This document shows positions 13,301-26,143 of a DNA stretch of 64,000 bases, in pieces; the first letter of the stretch is position 1; every line of letters begins with the position of its first letter. A program made the position numbers and the translations under genes. The DNA comes from Augochlora pura (Eukaryota > Arthropoda > Insecta > Hymenoptera > Halictidae), in the NCBI RefSeq assembly GCF_028453695.1, contig NC_135778.1, forward strand, positions 36,383,214-36,447,213, given 5' to 3'. The notes under the pieces are model-generated. The model saw only the letters and a program-made list of their open reading frames with translations, did no database searches and was not told where the DNA came from.

Positions 13301-16300
13301 AAGAAACATTTTTATAATATCGAGAATTGTGAAAGAAAAATTCAAAGTTTGACTGGTTTGGTAGTCTTAGTATAAAAGTCTCGATTATGATTCATTGTTT
13401 ATAATTAGAACCACGCTATTCCTATATATTTTTCTAAAAATTATTCGTGATAATTAAGCTGCGTAGTGACGAAATGTAGGGTAATATATTTTGTTGACCT
13501 ACCTAGACGAACTAGCTGTCTTAATCTCTATCCTCATAAACAATGCTTCGGCATCCGTTTGTGCATTCTCGCAGCTCCACATCCGCGACTGTGTTCTCAA
13601 TTTTTCATCAAACAATAGATAATCACGGGGCTTCTCCTGCTCTAGTAAAGATGTTTCCGTAAAAGCAAATAGGCCAGTGGTATTTCTTTCTCGGAAGATT
13701 TACGACTCTGTCAAAGCTTGTTCTACTACAGACAAATTTAATGTGTGCCAATCGAGCACACATTTCTCTGATTAAAATTTGCGATTGCACCGTCGTCGAT
13801 TAACAATGTTACGTCGATAGAAATCTAATTTTACCGAAGTATTTTTCACTGATAAAGATGGCTCGAATAATTGCAATTAAGAAACTTTCCGATCAGGTTG
13901 ATTTAATTAGAAATTGATCTGTACCGTCGAGGGAAATTTTTGACGACAAACTTCGAAAATTTTGCTCGGCGAGAACACGTGGACGTGGCGTCTATAAATA
14001 TCTCCCCTAGGGAATCTTGTATTCTCTTAAGCGTCCACAAAACGTGGCATAACGGTGACTCGAATAACCGAAAAAGTTTCCAGTTCATTTGAATAATGTA
14101 ATTCGGCCCGGCCAATTACAGTTGCCGGTCCTCGATCAAATGATAGCGTGTCATAGACGGTATTCGCAAAGCGTTCTTTAGATACGTATATCCTAATTTT
14201 GTACAGCGGCCACAAAACTGGACACTTTTTCCTGAGCAAAATTAGAATCGATCATGCTTAGTCTAGTCTAATAATAAGTGAAGCAAATAAAATTATTCTG
14301 TGGATCTACCGGTTGATATAAATATTATTTTACATTTTATGGGGGGGGGGGGGGGGGCAAACGGTACATCGAAGAGCACGAAAATTGTTATTCATATTTA
14401 TCTATTGTTTGCGAAACTTATTCTGCAAATATTATTCCTAATTGTGGTATCTGTTGCAGACGATGAAGCGTATGCATTAAAACCTGAAATATCCTACGCA
14501 CCACATACCAATATCGACCTCGATCCTTGTCCTCGCGAGAAGAGAACGTACTCCAAGCATAAATACCCTTTTCGATTTGTTCCGTAAATATCTATGCTAT
14601 CCTCGGTCAAGAGAGGGTACCTTGTAACTAATGATCCAACCAGTTAAGTCTTCATTTCATTTAACCCTCGGTGATTTAAAGGGTGGCCGAACTTTTGTTC
14701 CATTCTAGCTCTTGCATAACGAATTTAGGTCGCTTCGACACATATTTGTCGTTGTCATATTTATTTATGTAATCGTTATTATGAAAAGGATTAACTCTTT
14801 TATAATTGAAACATACAATATTCTACAACTTGTACTACCTTTTGTGTGTCACATTATTTACAAGATACACTACCAAATTTTAGTCAAGACAAACGCTTTA
14901 CGTTTTTCCTATTCTGTTCAGGTGTTTCAATGGGTGTAGGTATTACAGCAATTAAGCTGACAGCTCTTGGTCGACCGCAGCTTTTGGTACGTATTTATTT
15001 ATAGAACGTTTATCGAAGTAATTTATAAACGATTTTGTATCTTTACGATTTCTTCTAAAAATCATCTTTCATAAAGACAAATTCTTACTAACTACCTGTA
15101 CCTATGTCCTTGTATTTTTTTTCTGTAACATTTTAAAGATTATTTTATGTGATTAATAATTTCTAAATGTTTCTTACTATCTACGGTTGTGATGTAATGT
15201 TTCCCAACAAAAGAAACCTCGGAATCGTTTTTTAAAATATTTGTTTTTTATATTTCTACAGCTCCAATTATCCGAGGTAATTATGCGAGCACGGCAATAC
15301 ATGTCTGACGTGGTTGGCGGTGAAGGTGCCGTTTTAACCCATCACGCGAAACCAGATGACTTCATGAAGAAATTTGAGGAAGCACACATTAAAGATGAGG
15401 CCCCAGTTCAAAAGTTTCTCCAAAAGATACAGTCGGACAAAGAGGGGTAATTTCTTACTTTTATCACGCTCTCCTTCAAAACTTTTTAATGTGATCATAA
15501 TTTTTACATTGTAACATGCTAGACTTGATAGAATTTAAAATTGTAAACTTACTTTCCATCCTAATTCTTGCATGAGCAAAGTACTATTGTATTAGTTTTC
15601 AATCCAATGTAATTCAGAAAAGAAAATCTACTTTTTTAAATACTAATGAGTATCTGATTCCAGTGTCATTCACTTGTTCCCATGGAGCGGTATTTTGGAC
15701 GAAAATTACGAGCTAAGCGAGACTTTCCAAGTACCTGATATGAAAACAGGAAAGATGGTGAAGCTTATGTCCCAGTTGACATCGAAGGAGGAAGAGATGT
15801 TCAGAAACATGATTAGACGCCTGAACACCATAGTTTCGGTATGGATTATAAAATAGAAATAGGAAAAGTAAAATAGAAAAGAAAAGAGGAATAATGCCTT
15901 AATTGTATTGTGTAAAATAGTACCTAAGAAATAAAAAGAAACTTTCTACTTGTGCAATTTCTTGACAAGTGAGAGAGAGTACAGAGTTCTAACGCAATAC
16001 ATTGTTGATTGATTGACAAAGACATGTTCGTTAATTTCTGTCCCAGGTGGCTGACAAATTAAACGTGCGTATTATGATAGATGCCGAACAAACCTATTTT
16101 CAACCAGCCATTTCGCGACTGACGTTGGAGATGATGCGCAAGTACAATACAGATAAGGTAATGCTTTGAAATCATTGATATGTCATTATCACTTAGTAAA
16201 TTTTCAGTGAATGATTTCTGACTCCCAATGGTCTACTTCATAGGCCGTGGTGTTCAATACCTACCAGACATACTTACAAGAGGCTTTTAACGAGGTGAAA

Positions 16301-17633
16301 ACGGACCTTGAACAAGCTGAACGTCAAAATTTCTACTTCGGTGCTAAACTCGTCCGCGGAGCTTACATCGAACAGGTAATTTAATCATGCACGTTACTTA
16401 TTTCGACACTTGAAAACTGTTTGAAAGATTCATTGTCAAGGGGGTGACTTTAATAGCTACGATACTAAGTAAATGGCGGTTAAGCGTGAACTATTTCAAG
16501 TGAGTAGTGAAAACGAATATTTTGAGTAGTTAATCATTTCTTGTAACTTGTTACTCAAGTTACAGCAGTAATTTACTAATGAACATAATTCAGAATTTGT
16601 AATTCACAAAAATTTATTGATTTCGCCTTCTAAATGACAAAAGAAATTTATTATTGCAATGTCTACAAATTGAGATTACGTTTAAAGATTACCTTGCAAA
16701 TATCCATAATTTTTACATAATTATGCATTAAGAAAATATTTCAGTAATTGATAAATGCATGTGTGTTTCGAGGTATTCATACTTTAATCTACATGGTCTA
16801 AATTTTGTTTACTCATCCACTCATTTACAGCCCATCAGCCTGTCAATTCAAATCATTTGAAGTTGATTATTACCTCCACAATATTCGATTATGTAACTCC
16901 GTTATTTAGGAAAGAGCGAGGGCGGCGGCGATGGGCTATCCTGATCCAACGAATCCTACGTATGAGGCTACCACCGATTCCTATCATAAGACGCTTATGG
17001 AGTGTTTAAGGCGGATGAAACAGTACAAAGATAAAGGCGAGGATCCCAGAAAGATTGGTATTATGGTCGCGTCCCATAATGAGGACACAGTGCGCTTCGC
17101 GATTGAAAAGTATGTAACATGAAATATTCTTCAGTCCTTTGTAAAACCGATTAACTGTGATGTTACTGTTTCAGAATGAAAGAAATAGGAATCTCACCGG
17201 AAGACAAAGTAATCTGCTTTGGTCAGTTGTTGGGGATGTGCGACTACATAACGATGCCATTAGGTATTATAACATTTTTAATCCTTAGTAACATGATTAA
17301 AGTTTAAGTAAAATATAGAATCTTTGCTGTCGGTCGAATAATAGAAAAGTGGTTGAAGAAAGTCTTAATTGTAGAAACGTGTTTCGAATGCAAGAAACAA
17401 TATGATTTTTTGATGACTATATTTCAGGTCAGTCAGGGTACTCAGCATACAAATATATTCCTTATGGCCCAGTGAAAGAAGTATTGCCATACCTTTCGCG
17501 GCGCGCGCAAGAGAACCGAGGTATACTTAAGAAAATCAAGAAAGAGAAACGTCTTTTGCTGTCAGAGATAATGCGACGCTTTGTGCGCGGCCAGATATTT
17601 TATAAACCGAAAGGAAATTACACCCCGGTCTGA
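7308..17633 (+). CDS. slgA: Proline dehydrogenase, mitochondrial (partial, 3' ten exons)
   Basis: Oxidises L-proline to pyrroline-5-carboxylate using FAD and passes electrons to the respiratory chain on the mitochondrial inner membrane. Exons: 7308-7516, 10169-10350, 14922-14986, 15262-15446, 15664-15838, 16047-16157, 16244-16375, 16910-17109, 17175-17263, 17428-17633 (TGA). All junctions have GT/AG ends and matching phases, giving 517 residues plus stop. Diagnostic segments are FYGHFVAGED near the start, RRYKVSSARTYFYLNEA, ITAIKLTALGRPQLL, FRNMIRRLNTIV, MIDAEQTYFQPAISR, FYFGAKLVRGAY, MVASHNEDTVRFAIE, GQLLGMCDYIT and the C-terminal YLSRRAQENRG motif that binds the proline carboxylate in this family. 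The order and spacing agree closely with Drosophila sluggish-A as I remember it. That protein has roughly 150 more N-terminal residues, including the mitochondrial targeting region, and these were not found here. Convergent with the UNC-93-like gene. Confidence 0.95.
7517..10168 (+). other. slgA intron (2.65 kb)
   Basis: Intron with donor GTACGT and acceptor GATTACAG, splitting a CAA codon. It contains a short GA dinucleotide run near 9480-9500 and a 118-codon open frame at 9767-10123 that shows no recognisable domain. Nothing else supported. Confidence 0.8.
14341..14357 (+). repeat. Poly-G run, 17 bases
   Basis: Seventeen consecutive G residues in an AT-rich intron, about 100 bases upstream of the candidate alternative slgA exon. 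Such runs are length-unstable and can form G-quadruplex-like structures in RNA. The exact length may also be a sequencing artefact. Confidence 0.9.
14460..14587 (+). CDS. Candidate alternative terminal exon of slgA
   Basis: A good acceptor (GGTATCTGTTGCAG) precedes 14460. Joined to the exon ending at 10350 (phase 1), the frame reads on from ESVA as DDEAYALKPEISYAPHTNID and stops at TAA 14585-14587, adding about 42 codons. Splicing from this exon onward to the constitutive exon at 14922 would need a donor in phase 1. The strongest GTs (14548, 14584) are in the wrong phase and the in-phase one (14529) is weak. If used, it would therefore yield a truncated protein lacking the catalytic barrel, or trigger transcript decay. 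The acidic DD start recalls the VSDDD stretch that follows the same point in the fly protein, so a genuine but differently spliced exon is possible. Confidence 0.35.
16376..16909 (+). other. slgA intron (534 bp)
   Basis: Intron with donor GTAATT and acceptor GTTATTTAG between ending GAYIEQ and starting ERARAAAMGYPD. AT-rich, with no other feature seen. Confidence 0.85.
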
Positions 17634-20600
17634 GCAGCTGATTCGTAATCAATGCACAGACAGATTTTAAGTATCAAACTTAAGTAGTGATTGTAAATTA
17701 TTAAAAGAAAAAAAAACAGGAAAGACTTATGCGGTACGCAGAATAACGTGCGCGTGTGTGTGAATGGAAGTATTTGCAGTGTTATTCATTACGCAAAATT
17801 TCCTCGGTGTGACGTTATCAAGTGCAAATCTGCTCAAAATCGCACCATGTGGTAGAACTATGTTCATTGCTTTTTATTTTCGTTACAGAAAACTTTTCAG
17901 TGAACTACGCTATGACTTTTTTCAACGATTATCAATACGTTTTTACGTTTTCGTTCTTTGTAGCGTTCACGATACCAGTCATTGAACACCGATATTTTCA
18001 ATTAATTTCTACGAAGAGTGAAAATTAGGAGAAAAAAGAATAATTGAAATTTCGTTCACGGTAACCATTTTCACAAGGCCGTGGGTCAGAAGGTTCCACG
18101 AAGGAATACGAAATTTGATCAATTGGATTCTAAAATAAAGTTCTAGTTAAAATGGAAAGGAAAAATATACCATTGTTCGAAATGCACTAGCTTTGTCACT
18201 AATGTTTTATTTAAGAATCTCGTAGTGCGTGCGTGCACGATTATTTATAATGGATATGTTTAAACATTTGTTGACATACGTAATTTAGTATTTCTCTTGG
18301 TCGGATATTATTTCCGTATTGAAAGTATGCAACCATAAAATTATAGCCCGTGTAGTGAACTGCATTTAATTAAGTGGAATACTCGTGTGGATTGAATTTT
18401 CAGCCCAGTTTCAATGCTTTATATGCGTAGTTACCATGAACGGTTATTACCAAAGTGATAGTATTGGCAAATACTAGGGACTGCAAGTCGTAGCAGCGTT
18501 TGTTTGATTTTTGAATGGAAGAGTTTGCACATAACTTTAGAAAGTGGGTCTTACGGGCTTTTAACGAATTAATGACGACTGTTAAAGAAGTTAAAAAAAA
18601 AAATGTTGGGAACGTTATTGGTAAATATCTGCTGTAAGCATACGGTAAGAGCCACTTTTTAATATGTGTTTATTTCTACGCATGTTGAAATGGAAAAAAT
18701 TAAGTAATCTTGGGCTGAAACAGTGATAAACTGCAAACTAGGAATTGAGGAAAAATTATGTAATTGTGACACATCGCATAGGTTTTTAATTCACTTTGCT
18801 TCAGCCTAAAGTTGCTTTATCTTGTCAGATAATAATAGTCATAATTACACGATGTTGTCTCAATAATGCGCCCCAGGAATTAATACAGCTAATACACGGT
18901 TCTTTGTTACAAAATTTTTCTTTACGAGTTAAAATTAATTTTAAGAAAATCTCGAAAAAAATTTATAATTTATAGATAATAAATTCTTTTCAAGTTTTAA
19001 AGAAGAGTTTTACGTATGCAGCGACGAAACCTATGCTTTTGCTCAACAGAATTTTTATCGTTTTAAATGGAAATGACAAATAACAGTTTCATGTGCGTTG
19101 AAAGATTTTAAGTGTTAATATTATAAACTCTTGGTAATGAGAGATTGATTCGAATAATAATTTCCACGCAGTTGTATAACACTATGATAGTTTCCCGTCA
19201 GTATTCTTTTAGAGATCAGGGTAGTTTCCTTTGTTTGCCAGGGTTTGTTTCATTGATTATTGTTTTAAACTACACATACGATCGTTGTAAACTCATTACT
19301 CTTTTTAGATGGTGTATGAACGTACAATTTTTTATGATCTCTTGAGTTACTATACATGTGTACTTACATTCAGAATACGTAAATAGTTTGTATTCACAAC
19401 CGTCGAATAGAAACACTGTGCTTTTTATAGAACAAAAGTTTTGTACATTTGTTACAATTTCTGTTCTGTTTAAGTAAATCATGGGGTGACGTTGTACTTG
19501 GAAATCTAGAAAGAAATTAAAAAAAAAAAGAACAATGAATAAAGGGGCATTGTTGAAGTTATACAGGCTATAGCTAAAAGTTTCTATGTGGCTAATGGTA
19601 TGTGGAATGTGAGTGATTTAGGTATAATTCTACTTGTTATATTTAGTGTTCGACTACAAGTGTCGATACATTAATTAACTTCTACACGTCTCGTGATGAT
19701 GACAATACTTTAGGTAGATAATGTTATAAAACTTATATGCTATAAGTATAAACTATATGCCATGATGGATTGAGTTCATGGATTTATAAATGAATGACAC
19801 GAGATTAGTCAATAAAAGAACTGGTAGAATGTGAAGTTACGGTGATATTATCTTCGTACGAAATTGTACGAGTCAATACATAATGATTATACGCGAAGAA
19901 CATTCTACTGCCAAAATGAAACTATATAAGATATTCTCTCTTGGCTCGAATATTATAATAACTATTTGCCTGAGGTGTTCACTGTATTGTTTTTAACGAT
20001 CAATGTTATATAGTAATATTGACTCATTGTGAACAAGATTATATATATACATATATGTAATTTAATAATTGAAAAAGTGGTTATAATAATATTCTGGTAT
20101 TTGCTTTTTCGTAGAGACACTGTCATTGCATCCAGTCATCAAGAAATATATCTTCGATGATTGAAAAGTGTGTCGCGGAGAAATATGAAAGTAAATTGAA
20201 ACGTTGATCAATATAAAATAAGATAATATTTATTATTTCACGAAATACAGTTAATATATGCTTTTGCAATACCGTTTATAAATCCGTATTTATTTACTAG
20301 GACATAAACATTCGCTTCCATTCCATGTAACGAAATTTACCGTCACTGTAAGTCATAAGCACGGCTCAATAGCTGAGAGCTACTATTTAACAGCGAGACC
20401 AGAATGAGCAATTTTATTGCTGTATATTTGAGATGCACTGGAAGTAATGTTTCTTGTCCTAGCATTACAACAAGTAACAATATTTCTTTTTCTTACATTT
20501 TGTTGACTCTTCGTAAAGTGTCCCCTTTTATATCTTCCCTTGTATAGATTTCAGTGATATAATTAATTTTAATATTTCAAAATAGATCGGTGTACATACA

Positions 20601-22354
20601 AATACGAGACTGTTATACGAATTAATCTCTTATGTTTGTTAGCTTGGCTTGAACGCAGCATCATGAGTTAATACAAACGATCAGTCGTACTTTGAAAATT
20701 ATATTAGTAACAGGGAGAGTGACTTTGTAGTTCAATATCTCTTTTTCTTTTGTAAAATTTACAAATAGTCCGGCTATTTGTTTGTTCATTTCAGTGATTT
20801 CTATAAATTAGGAAATATTTCATATAAATACCTATTTACTAAATTACATGAAATATGTTGATTTCCTATATCGTAACATTACCCAAGATAACATGTAATA
20901 GTTTGTATTTCAATGTCTTTTCTGTATCGTTATAATTTCATTTTTCTTAGAATCTATAAGAAAATGTAGCTGTATTATTTGATGTAATGATGCAGGGTAC
21001 CATTTGTGTACATAAAAATTCTACGGGAAGGAACAATGATTCAAATGAATATGTACTTGTGACGTGGCTAGGACTGTATTTTGGAAGATGATGTATTAAA
21101 AAATAGGACAGATATGAATTAATTTCAAATAATCTTATGTGCTATACTTATCTCAAGATTATTACGAACAATTATTACAAAGGTAGACTCACAATATGTT
21201 ATCCTTAAATTTTAATTCTCTGATTAATTTGCATATATACATATATATGCAAAAGTAATAAATAACAAATAGATAATGTAGAAAACAGAGAACGTTCACG
21301 TTCAAAGAAGATTTATGACATTCAGTTTCCTTTTAAATGTTAATAAGTATAATTATTGACTTGGAATTATTCGATTCTTTTGCAATTTATCGATAGACGA
21401 GTATATTAACGATGCACTAACATCGGAATAGTGTAACGTATAGTATGTTTCCTAACGCAAAACGGCAAGATCCTCTTTTTAAAAAATTAAAAACGTCGCC
21501 CGTACAATAAATTCGTAACTTGCTTATCCGTTTTCCCATATACATATCTTTGATATTGATTTTTATAACTATAGTAGAACTATGGACTCTATCTTACATT
21601 TCTTATAGTATTTCATTTCGATTCTGTGATATAGGGTAGATTGCGATTCATGGATTCCATTTCTTGGATAGATTAGAATTAATTGGATTTGAAAGACATC
21701 AGGTACGTTTCGACGTTGAACGTCAGTTTATGATTTGTCAGAGAGATACTACTATGATTGGTATGTCTATCGTTAATAGTATATGTGTGTATTTATAGTT
21801 TTCTGCTATCGTTCAGTCTTGTACGGCATCAAGTTATTACATCGATGGTACTTGTTCGGAACAACAGCTTGCCCGTGAGAGCATGTTAACATTTGCTGCA
21901 TGAAGTTTTTTTAAATCACTTGTACGCCCGTTCCATTCAACTTGAAGAAAGACCTGTTTAAAACAAAAACGTGTTCGATAAGTAGACTCGGTAAACTGCA
22001 GTTCAAGTTTCTCAATTTATACAAACTTTACAATATATAAATTTATACAATACTTATTCCTTTGTTATATTATCGTAGACGGAATTTAATTATTTGTAAC
22101 TAACTTAATTTTCCTAAGAAGTTGATATTAACAGTTCAAACGTTCGTTTGACTTTATGTATTAAAGAATTAACTCGTTTAAAAACCACATTGTCATGCAT
22201 GGTTTAACAAAAGTTAATTTTGATCATTAAGTAAAAGAGGAAAAATAGGTATTTCTGCCCTTCTATTTCTGAGAACACACTCCTATTTAAATTAACAAAA
22301 CTGATCTTGTTTCCCAGTCTACTTATAAGTTGGAGATACTAAAACTTTATAAAT
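17634..22354. other. Convergent 3' region between slgA and the UNC-93-like gene
   Basis: AT-rich, with no supported coding sequence. It begins with the slgA 3' UTR; possible polyadenylation signals include AATAAA at 18134 and ATTAAAAG near 17697. From the right it receives the 3' UTR of the minus-strand gene or genes. The open frames inside (for example 17764-18028 plus, 19270-19482 minus) are short and compositionally random. No TTAA-type repeat was noticed, in contrast to the sequence right of 27 kb. Confidence 0.6.
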
Positions 22355-22579
22355 TCAGTTTGAAGAGACAGGAACGACATCACTGTCACTAGGTTTCGGA
22401 CTGTTTGGCTGTTTATCAGCTGTTACCGGAGAACATTGTGACAGAACATCTTTTGCTATACTTTGTTCAATGTTATTTGCAAAGGCAACACTGTGAGCTC
22501 TCCGTCGTGTGCCCCTTTTTGTGATGTTTGTACTGTGTTGCGCAATAAGTTTCCTAGTTCTACTATGTCTCTTCGCCAT
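22355..22579 (-). CDS. Small basic protein, unknown function (74 residues)
   Basis: An uninterrupted frame starts at an ATG in the good context AAGAATGGCG and ends TAA-ward at 22355. The N-terminal half is strongly basic (MAKRHSRTRKLIAQHS, then ITKRGTRRRAH), as in small nuclear or nucleolar proteins. The C-terminal tail is Ser/Pro/Asp-rich. There is no signal peptide or membrane segment, and I do not recognise a family. It lies about 90 bases downstream of the UNC-93-like stop codon on the same strand. It could be an independent single-exon gene, the last exon of one, or an ORF inside the UNC-93 3' UTR. The composition and start context look better than neighbouring random frames, but conservation is untested. 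Confidence 0.45.
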   Translation of the reverse strand: MAKRHSRTRKLIAQHSTNITKRGTRRRAHSVAFANNIEQSIAKDVLSQCSPVTADKQPNSPKPSDSDVVPVSSN

Positions 22580-22672
22580 TCTTAAGTTGAATAGAACGAG
22601 TTTGTCTCAATCTCTGTAACGTGCTTCTGCCTTAGTGCTTGAACCATGATCACTTACAGTTGAATCTCCCAG

Positions 22673-25600
22673 TCACAATGGTGCTAAACTTTTACCTCTC
22701 TTTGCTAGTCTAATTTCTAACCATATGTAAGGAACCACAGAGAGAAGTAGTACACAAGCAAGGCCGAGTACTCTATATTGCGTGCAGACTAGTCCGTGTA
22801 ACCCAAGTGTCAGAGCAAGACCGAGCCATCTCCAAAAAAGAGATGTTGACAATGGTCCTTGCCAAGAATTTGGATATAAACCCAACACTAATGCTGGAAA
22901 TTTGAAAGGATATCAATAATTCATAAAGTATTCATAGCCATACAAACGCGACTTAATTTAATGTTAACATACTTACTATATATCAAGGTTTCCCAAATAG
23001 AATTACAAACTCCCCAAGCAGCAGATATAACGTGAAAGAGAGCTGGATCATCCCCGGATGGTCTCCACGTCATCAAAACAAGTAATAAACAGGCATGGAA
23101 TACAAATCCAACAACTTGCAAAAAGAGTATAACAAGTTATTAAGATTGGACGTTTGGAATATTGAAACCAGAAAGTTCTGATAACTGATACATACCTACA
23201 ACAAAGTATCTTTTAATGTGCCTTAACAACATTGATAGTGTTACACCAGCTAGAGCTTGTAAAGATGCCAAACTTAAAAAACTTAGAGTTACTGTGCCAG
23301 CTCCTCCCAAAGCACAAACAACGTATGCCTGTAATACGAATAATTAAGTACTTATTACATTGTAGAATGTAGAGAGTAATTCCAAGATATATGTAGAAAC
23401 ACTAGAAGATCAAGGAATCATACAAAATTTGTGTAATATTTACTTCTATGAAATCAGCATAGATGAATCCCTGCTCCAGTCCAATAAAAAGTGTCAATGG
23501 TGCAGCTAACTGCAATTTAGGATCCTGGAATGCAGACTTCACAGAGGCAAGGATGTTTTGAGCACTATGCTTCTCATTGACATTCTGTGGTTCCTTCATT
23601 CTAGAATCAAGAAAAGCGCAGGATATACTTAATCCTAGGACCGCAAGACCTAGCCATATGCTGATCAGTATTCTGGATGTTCCAATCGGTAATACTGGTA
23701 TACTATTTGTGCCATTCTCAAAATAAATTTCTTCTGGACAATACTCTGCTCCGCAGACATCATTTGTTTCATTGCTCAGTGCATCCAGTGGGGCTGAATC
23801 TGTCAGTTTTACAAGTATGGCAGCGATTAAACAACCTGGAATAAATATATAATGTTTGCGTTTTAAATAAAATTCTATTAGTTTCATAAACTGGGGTTGA
23901 AAGAATCAAACAATAACGCGCAGTATGCTAGTTCAAATGAAACTGGATTACTAAAATTTAAATTGAACTGTGAATGAATGAAATTAATAAAAGCGGAAAT
24001 TGTTTTAGCTCTTGGCATACCCAGTGCGAGACCTATGTCTTCTGCTAATTTAATTCCTCTATTAAGTCGTCTCAGAAGGCACTCCCGTCTCGTTTCATCA
24101 GGATCCTCAGGATCAGCAGATACCAGAGCTAAACTACTTGCTGATGAGTTCACATGCGAAACTCGTGCTATGAAACTCGGTGTTATACAAGCACCCAGTA
24201 CTGCATAACTGGGTAATAGCACATACCTGTGACACAAAGTCATAAACATTTAGCACATACTGCAATTAATGAGCCGAATGATAGGTGATAGGTCCATTCA
24301 TAAATTTTCTCTTTGTACCAGATGTTGTTGCTAATTCATCTAAGGAGTATACATCATTTCAACCAAATTATCCTAATAATTAGATACTTTAAATAAAAAT
24401 TTAAAAGAGGACACATTAGTCTCCTTTGCTATATTTAGATATCAGCTCATAATTTGACCCGTTTCTTTGAGACACCCACCATTTTGGATAAAGATGTGCT
24501 CCAACGAAAACAGTGGTAGCAACGTGGCTAGAACTTATCGCGAGGTTTGTCCCGAGTCTCTGCACGAGTATCGGTGCAAAGCAGCTGGTGATGGTAGCAG
24601 TTGCATAGAGGAGAGCTAAGAGCATCGGTCCCAAATGAGGGTTGAATGTACCAAGACCAGCTTGCAACGGGAACATGGGCAACGTGGCGGCTGAACAGCT
24701 TGCATGCCCTAAGAGGAGTGCCGCGCAATGCCTCAGTATCGCTTTCTTCGGCGGTCTGGGACCGGAAGGAGCCGCTCTTACAGCAGCAATTAGACGTCGA
24801 ACCGACGATGCTCCTGCGGAGGAGTTCATCGAGTCCCGTCGACGCCATGACAAAGCCGATGTCCTCGTGGAGCGACAAGAAATGGGAGAGTAAGCTGCCA
24901 TGTGCTGTAAATCAATATTTTATTCGTGCGTTGTCAACAGAATTGATAATTAGCTGAAACTGTGTTGGATAATTGAATGATACGCCCATTTTCTTTTTTA
25001 TGATTTCCATTAGAACACGGTAATTGAGGGTCTAAATAAATGTTTTGAAGATACAGTAATGTTGGGAAAATTTGTCTGCATCTATATCATGCTAAAAAAG
25101 TTTATTTATTATTGCAAATAGATATAACAGATAATTTGTAGCATTCTTCCCATAAGAGATAATATAATATCCGGCACGGATTAATTACTCTCTTCATATT
25201 TCGAATAGCGCTATTACATGTAGTGGCAGAACACTGAAACTGCTATTCAAATTCAACTGTTGATAACTTTATCGACCAGCTTCAGCGTATCACCATTATT
25301 TGTAATGGCGCTAAACTAAGTATTTTATGGGTTTTTCAAAGTGACGCCACCTGAAGAATTGGATTTTTAAGAATTATCATCTGTAAACAATTTTGGCGAA
25401 TAGTTTGATTGTTTTGCCACTGAATAAATTGGTGTTTTAGCCGTTTGAACAGAAGGTAAATTCTTACCAGATTTTATTGAATATTTTTACGAAAAAACCG
25501 GCACGGATTATTTGTTCCGATATTTGATATTGCAACATGAAACTAATTAATATAACTCAAATATGCGAAAAACTGTATCAGAGGTATGTCAAAAATCGTA

Positions 25601-26143
25601 AAACGGTTAGCATGTACATCGTGTCCCAAAAGTTACTCGTAATCGAGAAACGAGGAGTTTCTGAGGTTATTTGAAGTAATTATTTCCTTAATCCGTGGTT
25701 ATGTTTACGAGTAATAACTCGTAATAGGCGACCAACGAGCGTTCGAAGCCCTGTTCCGCTCATTGGCTTGGCTACCACGCGCCGGCTGATCTCGCCTCGT
25801 ATTGATCATTGTTTTTTGTTAATAAATCGTTAACGACGCCTCGAAGTTTTTATAAAGAAGAAAGCAGCTTTGGATGACCTCAGGAACCTCTGATTTCTTG
25901 CTTACGAAGGACTTTTGGTCTACCCTGTACATGTAAGAGGACATGTACTACCTCTAACATGGCATCATTATCCCACAGGTTATGGTGGTGACCATTGCTT
26001 CTGGCGCGTCTATGTGTATGTGCTAATGGTGGAGGTTGAGCTGGCAGTCGTATAGGTCCTAAACCACCGATCGGTGCTGGCCTGTAAGCAGGACTCTCTA
26101 GCTTCTCCTTAGACAACTCGTGAAGATTTGGCAAGGAACCCAT
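22673..26143 (-). CDS. UNC-93-like multi-pass membrane protein
   Basis: UNC-93 family proteins are MFS-fold membrane proteins; the nematode member regulates a two-pore potassium channel complex. Exons in transcript order: 26143-25952, 24904-24480, 24226-24021, 23835-23444, 23328-23196, 23114-22977, 22893-22673 (TGA). Every junction is GT/AG and in phase, giving 568 residues. The N-terminus (about 120 residues) is cytoplasmic-looking, rich in Pro, Arg and Ser. The family signature starts at KKAILRHCAALLLGHASCSA and continues LQAGLGTFNPHLGPMLLALL, then YPKWYVLLPSYAVLGACIT. About eleven hydrophobic segments follow. The loop after residue about 280 carries CGAEYC and two N-glycosylation sequons (NET, NGT). 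The start is the first ATG of a leader exon whose own acceptor lies at 26324. Joining that exon at donor GAG/GTAGT keeps frame, but an alternative donor downstream (CTTC/GTAAGC) would shift into a second frame, so the N-terminus is less certain than the rest. Confidence 0.85.
24905..25951 (-). other. First coding intron of the UNC-93-like gene (1.05 kb)
   Basis: The intron separates the Pro/Arg-rich leader exon from the first membrane exon. The word CCGGCACGGATTA occurs twice (25172 and 25500), suggesting a small diverged internal repeat. A locally GC-richer patch around 25720-25800 might be an alternative promoter; nothing else is seen. Confidence 0.6.

Larger units (their letters stand above)
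10351..14921 (+). other. slgA intron (4.6 kb) with candidate cryptic exons
   Basis: Intron between VAG and VSMGVG. The donor is GTAAGTC after 10350 and the acceptor is TTCTGTTCAG before 14922. It contains a cluster of overlapping minus-strand frames with a strong plus-strand donor at 11162, a 17-base G run at 14341 and a possible alternative terminal exon at 14460; these are listed separately. The remainder is ordinary AT-rich intronic sequence. Confidence 0.8.
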
